The notes beneath the pieces were generated by a model that was given only the letters and a program-made list of their open reading frames with translations, had not been told where the DNA came from and made no database searches. Shown piece after piece: positions 61,295 through 64,000 of a stretch of 64,000 nt of DNA. The DNA is from Candidatus Omnitrophota bacterium (GTDB taxonomy: Bacteria; Hinthialibacterota; Hinthialibacteria; OLB16), in contig JACKFH010000012.1 in assembly GCA_020632575.1 (NCBI GenBank), forward strand, positions 76,177 through 140,176, written 5' to 3'. The position numbers and the translations under genes are program-made. Positions within the stretch are counted from its first letter, which is position 1. Every line of letters starts with the position of its first letter.

Positions 61295-63220
61295 ATGAAA
61301 CTCGGAATTCAAATCCTATTGTTGTGGGCGATCGCTATGACCTCCGCTGACGCGCAACCCCAAAGACTTACCGTCGCCCCCCTCTTCACCGACCACATGG
61401 TCCTCCAGCGGGATCAACCTATCGCCGTATGGGGTTGGGCCGAGCCGGGTAGGGAAGTCACCGTCACACTTGAGGATCATGAGTCGAGTTCGATCACTGA
61501 TCCATCCGGTAAATGGAGAACCACCTTGCCAGCAATGGATGCTGGCGGCTCACACACATTACGAATTTCCGATGGCGAGAACGAAATTCAATTCGAAGAT
61601 GTTGTGATCGGCGAGATCTGGCTCTGCTCCGGGCAATCCAACATGCAATACCCATTGGTCGAGTCGAACGGTGGAGACGAGGAACTCGCCTCGGTCAAAC
61701 CGTCGATGAATGTTCGAATCTGCCTCATTCCCAAAAACCCCCAACCGGAACCGGTCGAACGAATCGAAGCCAACTGGGAGTTGTGCAAGCCGACCTCGCT
61801 AAAAGATTTCTCGGCGGTTGCCTGGTATTTCGCGAAAGAATTGCGGAAGTCGGACCAGCTGAAAGACATCCCCATCGGCCTAATCGACAGTTCCTATGGG
61901 GGAACCCGGGTTGAGGCCTGGATGAGTGAGACGTACCTGAAAGAAAACTTTCCGGACGCAGAGGTCAAAGACTCGTTCCTGGGAAATCCCCCTTCCTCCA
62001 TGTACAACGGAATGATTCACGCGCTCATCCCTTACACCTTGCGCGGCGTGCTCTGGTATCAGGGCGAATCTAATGTGGAGTCGCCATCGTTCTACAGGAA
62101 TCTCTTTCCAGGACTAATCGAGGAATGGCGCACGAAGTGGGACCGTCCCGATCTGCCCTTCTATTTCGTCCAGCTCCCCAACTTCGCCGAACGATTCGAT
62201 GGGGCCTATCTGACCCGGATGCGCGAGGTCCAGGATCATGTCTCGAAGACCGTCCCGCACACCGCGATGGCGGTCACCTACGATGTTGGCGACGCTTTCG
62301 ACATCCACCCCGCGGACAAGAAACCGGTGGGCGAGCGACTGGGAAGAATCGCGCGTGCCCTCACATACGGTGAAGACATCGTGCATTCCGGCCCAACCTT
62401 CAAGTCGATGGCGACCGAAGGGAGCCAAGTCCGGATCAAATTCGACCATGCCGGCGGCGGACTCACACCCAAGCCCGACTGCGATCCGGTGAGTGGTTTT
62501 GTCGTTTGCGGCGAGGACGGTCTCTTCTGGAACGCCGAGGCGAGGATCGAGGGGGATTCGCTGATTCTCAGTTCGCCCGAGGTTCCCAATCCGAAGCATG
62601 TCCGTTACGCCTGGGAAGGAGACCCTGAGGCCAATTTCTACAATGCGGAGGGTTTACCCGCCGCGCCTTTCCGGACCGACGATTTCGAAATCGAGGATAT
62701 GCAACTCTGGAAACAGTTTCCTCGATACACCTTCGAGAGCTCGGTCTACCGCGCGGTGGTCGAGGGGGATGGCTGCCTGACCGAACTCCGAATCGGTGAG
62801 GATTCCTTCCTCGACTCCTCCCACATCCTCTCCCGTGGCGCTTTTTATGTCGGCGTCTTCGCCAATCCCATTCCCCTCACGCAATTTGAAAAAGCCGGCC
62901 CTACGATCTTTGAAGCCAAGAACACCAAGCAGAGCATCCGCTACCGGTTTCTCAAGGATCGCATCCTGATTGAACTCTCCAACTCGGAGCGTGAAGCCGC
63001 ACGGTTTGTAATGGTCCTGAACTCGAAGATCGAATCCCTTCCAATGGAGGGGGAACTCGGGAAACCGATACAAGCGATCCTCGGTGAGTCGTATGTCGAA
63101 ATCCCCGCGTTAGGTCGGTTCGCCGGCCCCTTTGCGGAGGGCTGTCCCCTGTGGGAAATCGTTCTTGACCCGGGGGAGGAAAAGAGAATCGAATTGAAAG
63201 TTGGAAAAACGGATGAGTGA
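61295..63220 (+). CDS. Sialate O-acetylesterase-like secreted hydrolase
   Basis: 641 residues with signal peptide (KLGIQILLLWAIAMTSADA). SGNH/SASA-type esterase: PLFTDHMVLQRDQPIAVWGWAEPG, block I GQSNMQYPLVESNGG (nucleophile Ser), GYGG-like SSYGGTRVEAWMSETYLKENF, VLWYQGESN with the conserved Asn, and GDAFDIHPADKKPVGERL with the catalytic Asp-His pair near residue 350. A C-terminal beta domain follows from about residue 460. ATG 61295 is preferred to a TTG 12 bases upstream. Removes O-acetyl groups from sugars such as sialic acids or plant polysaccharides before uptake. Last gene of the sugar ABC operon. Confidence 0.9.
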   Translation: MKLGIQILLLWAIAMTSADAQPQRLTVAPLFTDHMVLQRDQPIAVWGWAEPGREVTVTLEDHESSSITDPSGKWRTTLPAMDAGGSHTLRISDGENEIQFEDVVIGEIWLCSGQSNMQYPLVESNGGDEELASVKPSMNVRICLIPKNPQPEPVERIEANWELCKPTSLKDFSAVAWYFAKELRKSDQLKDIPIGLIDSSYGGTRVEAWMSETYLKENFPDAEVKDSFLGNPPSSMYNGMIHALIPYTLRGVLWYQGESNVESPSFYRNLFPGLIEEWRTKWDRPDLPFYFVQLPNFAERFDGAYLTRMREVQDHVSKTVPHTAMAVTYDVGDAFDIHPADKKPVGERLGRIARALTYGEDIVHSGPTFKSMATEGSQVRIKFDHAGGGLTPKPDCDPVSGFVVCGEDGLFWNAEARIEGDSLILSSPEVPNPKHVRYAWEGDPEANFYNAEGLPAAPFRTDDFEIEDMQLWKQFPRYTFESSVYRAVVEGDGCLTELRIGEDSFLDSSHILSRGAFYVGVFANPIPLTQFEKAGPTIFEAKNTKQSIRYRFLKDRILIELSNSEREAARFVMVLNSKIESLPMEGELGKPIQAILGESYVEIPALGRFAGPFAEGCPLWEIVLDPGEEKRIELKVGKTDE

Positions 63221-63231
63221 CGAACTCCGAT

Positions 63232-63329
63232 CTGGATTCCCGCCTTCGCGAGAATGTCACGATCTAAATCCGTCATTCCTGTGAATGATTCAGGTTTAGC
63301 CCGTCATCCCCGCGAAGGCGGGAATCCAG
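63232..63329. repeat. REP-like palindrome downstream of the esterase gene
   Basis: CTGGATTCCCGCCTTCGCGA at 63232-63251 and the near-complementary arm at 63305-63329 (two mismatches over 25 bases) enclose an inner TCATTC-CTGT-GAATGA hairpin (63273-63288). The sequence resembles REP elements widespread in Gram-negative bacteria. Confidence 0.65.
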
Positions 63330-63355
63330 GTACCGCAGTTCGCCTTTTCCCCGCC

Positions 63356-63417
63356 GTGGGAGCGGCATCCTGCCGCGAAGGGGATCGAAGAATTCGGGGC
63401 AAGGATGCCCCTCCCAC
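63356..63417. repeat. Second REP-like palindrome
   Basis: GTGGGAGCGGCATCCTGCC (63356-63374) and GGCAAGGATGCCCCTCCCAC (63398-63417) are imperfect inverted copies; the next gene starts 41 bases later. It follows the first REP-like element by 26 bases, so both may belong to one composite unit. Confidence 0.6.
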
Positions 63418-63458
63418 AGCATGATAGGGTGACAACGACCAAGCGAAGGAGAAACCGC

Positions 63459-64000
63459 GTGCCAGAGATTTTTTATGACCTAACCCAACACAACCACGGC
63501 ATGAACTACCGATGGATTCAGCCGCCGCAAATCTGTTACTTCGTCTCCACAGTCGACTCCAAGGGAAATGTGAACTGCGCCGGGGCCACCCTCGGCACCT
63601 GTGTCAGCGTGGATATGGAACTCGAGGCCTGCGGAAATTTCTTCTTCACCCTCTCCCTCGGCTATTCGGACCTTCCGCATGTCCCCGGCCGCCAGTCTCA
63701 AAAGAATCTTCACGATGTCCCCGAAGTGGTGATCAGCTACATCGGCAACCACATGTTCCGCGAGGCGCAGATCGCCTGCCTCCCCATCCCAAAAGGGATC
63801 AACGAGATGGAAGTGATGGGAATGACCCCCTTGCCCTCCCATCACGTTCAACCGCCCGGCCTCAAGGAAGCGCTGATCAACATCGAGGGGAAGGTGATTT
63901 CGTCCACCAAACTTGCCGAATACTATGAACTCTATGTCTGCCAAGCAGTCGGTGTCTCGGTCGACGAGGACTTGGTGAAGAAGGACGAAGACAGCCGTTG
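63459..64000 (+). CDS. Flavin reductase-like protein, N-terminal part
   Basis: GTG 63459 is supported by GGAG seven bases before it. About 180 residues to the end of the window remain open, with no stop. The N-terminus (YRWIQPPQICYFVSTVDSKGNVNCAGATLGTCVSV), the middle (GNHMFREAQIACLPIPKGINEMEVMGMT) and the late part (EALINIEGKVISSTKLAEYYELYVCQAVGVSVDED) fit the flavin reductase/DIM6-NTAB family, which binds FMN in a split-barrel fold. The gene is incomplete in this window. The REP-like elements separate it from the sugar operon, so it is probably its own unit. Confidence 0.82.
   Translation, partial: MPEIFYDLTQHNHGMNYRWIQPPQICYFVSTVDSKGNVNCAGATLGTCVSVDMELEACGNFFFTLSLGYSDLPHVPGRQSQKNLHDVPEVVISYIGNHMFREAQIACLPIPKGINEMEVMGMTPLPSHHVQPPGLKEALINIEGKVISSTKLAEYYELYVCQAVGVSVDEDLVKKDEDSR

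Overview
The window reads as a chromosomal segment of an uncultured, Gram-negative, heterotrophic bacterium. Outer-membrane lipoprotein signals, c-type cytochromes, a Wzm/Wzt-type polysaccharide exporter and LysM/AMIN amidase all point to a diderm envelope. A Pirellula/Verrucomicrobium-type heme domain, two sulfatases, ThuA-like, PQQ-like and FG-GAP proteins, a Thr/Pro-rich linker before a dockerin-like tail and a pseudopilin resemble gene sets of Planctomycetota and poorly cultured relatives (Omnitrophota, Sumerlaeota, Hydrogenedentota, Hinthialibacterota). That placement is inference; the only phylogenetic marker here is ribosomal protein bL28. There are no rRNA or tRNA genes, CRISPR arrays, transposases or phage genes that I can support.

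Region by region. 1-5105: the end of a Na+/solute symporter, then an overlapping three-gene unit of a beta-helix lipoprotein and two SO2930-type cytochromes, the second carrying an extra heme domain. 5326-14585: secreted and enzymatic proteins (S74 self-processing protein, beta-propeller, ThuA-like, nucleoside hydrolase-like with a carbohydrate-binding tail), a mechanosensitive channel and a sulfatase. 14606-17010 (minus): sigma factor, small coiled-coil protein and an unknown protein. 17214-25322: PQQ-like protein, a large hybrid histidine kinase followed by an HD-GYP-like regulator, bL28 and an HtrA-like protein without protease residues. 25455-31535: TPR protein, LysM amidase, membrane protein, methyltransferase, peroxiredoxin, sialidase-like protein. 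31560-38337 (minus): FG-GAP protein, glycosyltransferase, an acyl-CoA dehydrogenase/AtuA unit and an esterase. 38485-41407: a second sulfatase and PabB, convergent, separated by an inverted-repeat element.

41437-52403 is a surface-polysaccharide locus: two paralogous GT2 enzymes at its edges, an ABC-2 permease and a Wzt-like ATPase transcribed divergently, a GT-B enzyme, a GT-C-like membrane protein, and the most unusual gene of the window at 44704-47388. This gene overlaps the ATPase gene by four bases and encodes an FkbM-type methyltransferase behind at least twenty-five perfectly phased 20-residue helical repeats. By analogy with WbdD, the capping methyltransferase/kinase whose coiled coil measures O-antigen length in Wzm/Wzt systems, I propose that this is a capping enzyme with a solenoid ruler. 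That is a hypothesis, not a demonstrated function.

52422-64000: a glycosidase-fold secreted protein, a phytanoyl-CoA dioxygenase-like protein, a pseudopilin, a secreted protein of unknown role, then a sugar ABC operon (binding protein, two permeases, a propeller protein, a sialate O-acetylesterase-like protein) without its own ATPase, two REP-like palindromes, and the start of a flavin reductase-like gene.
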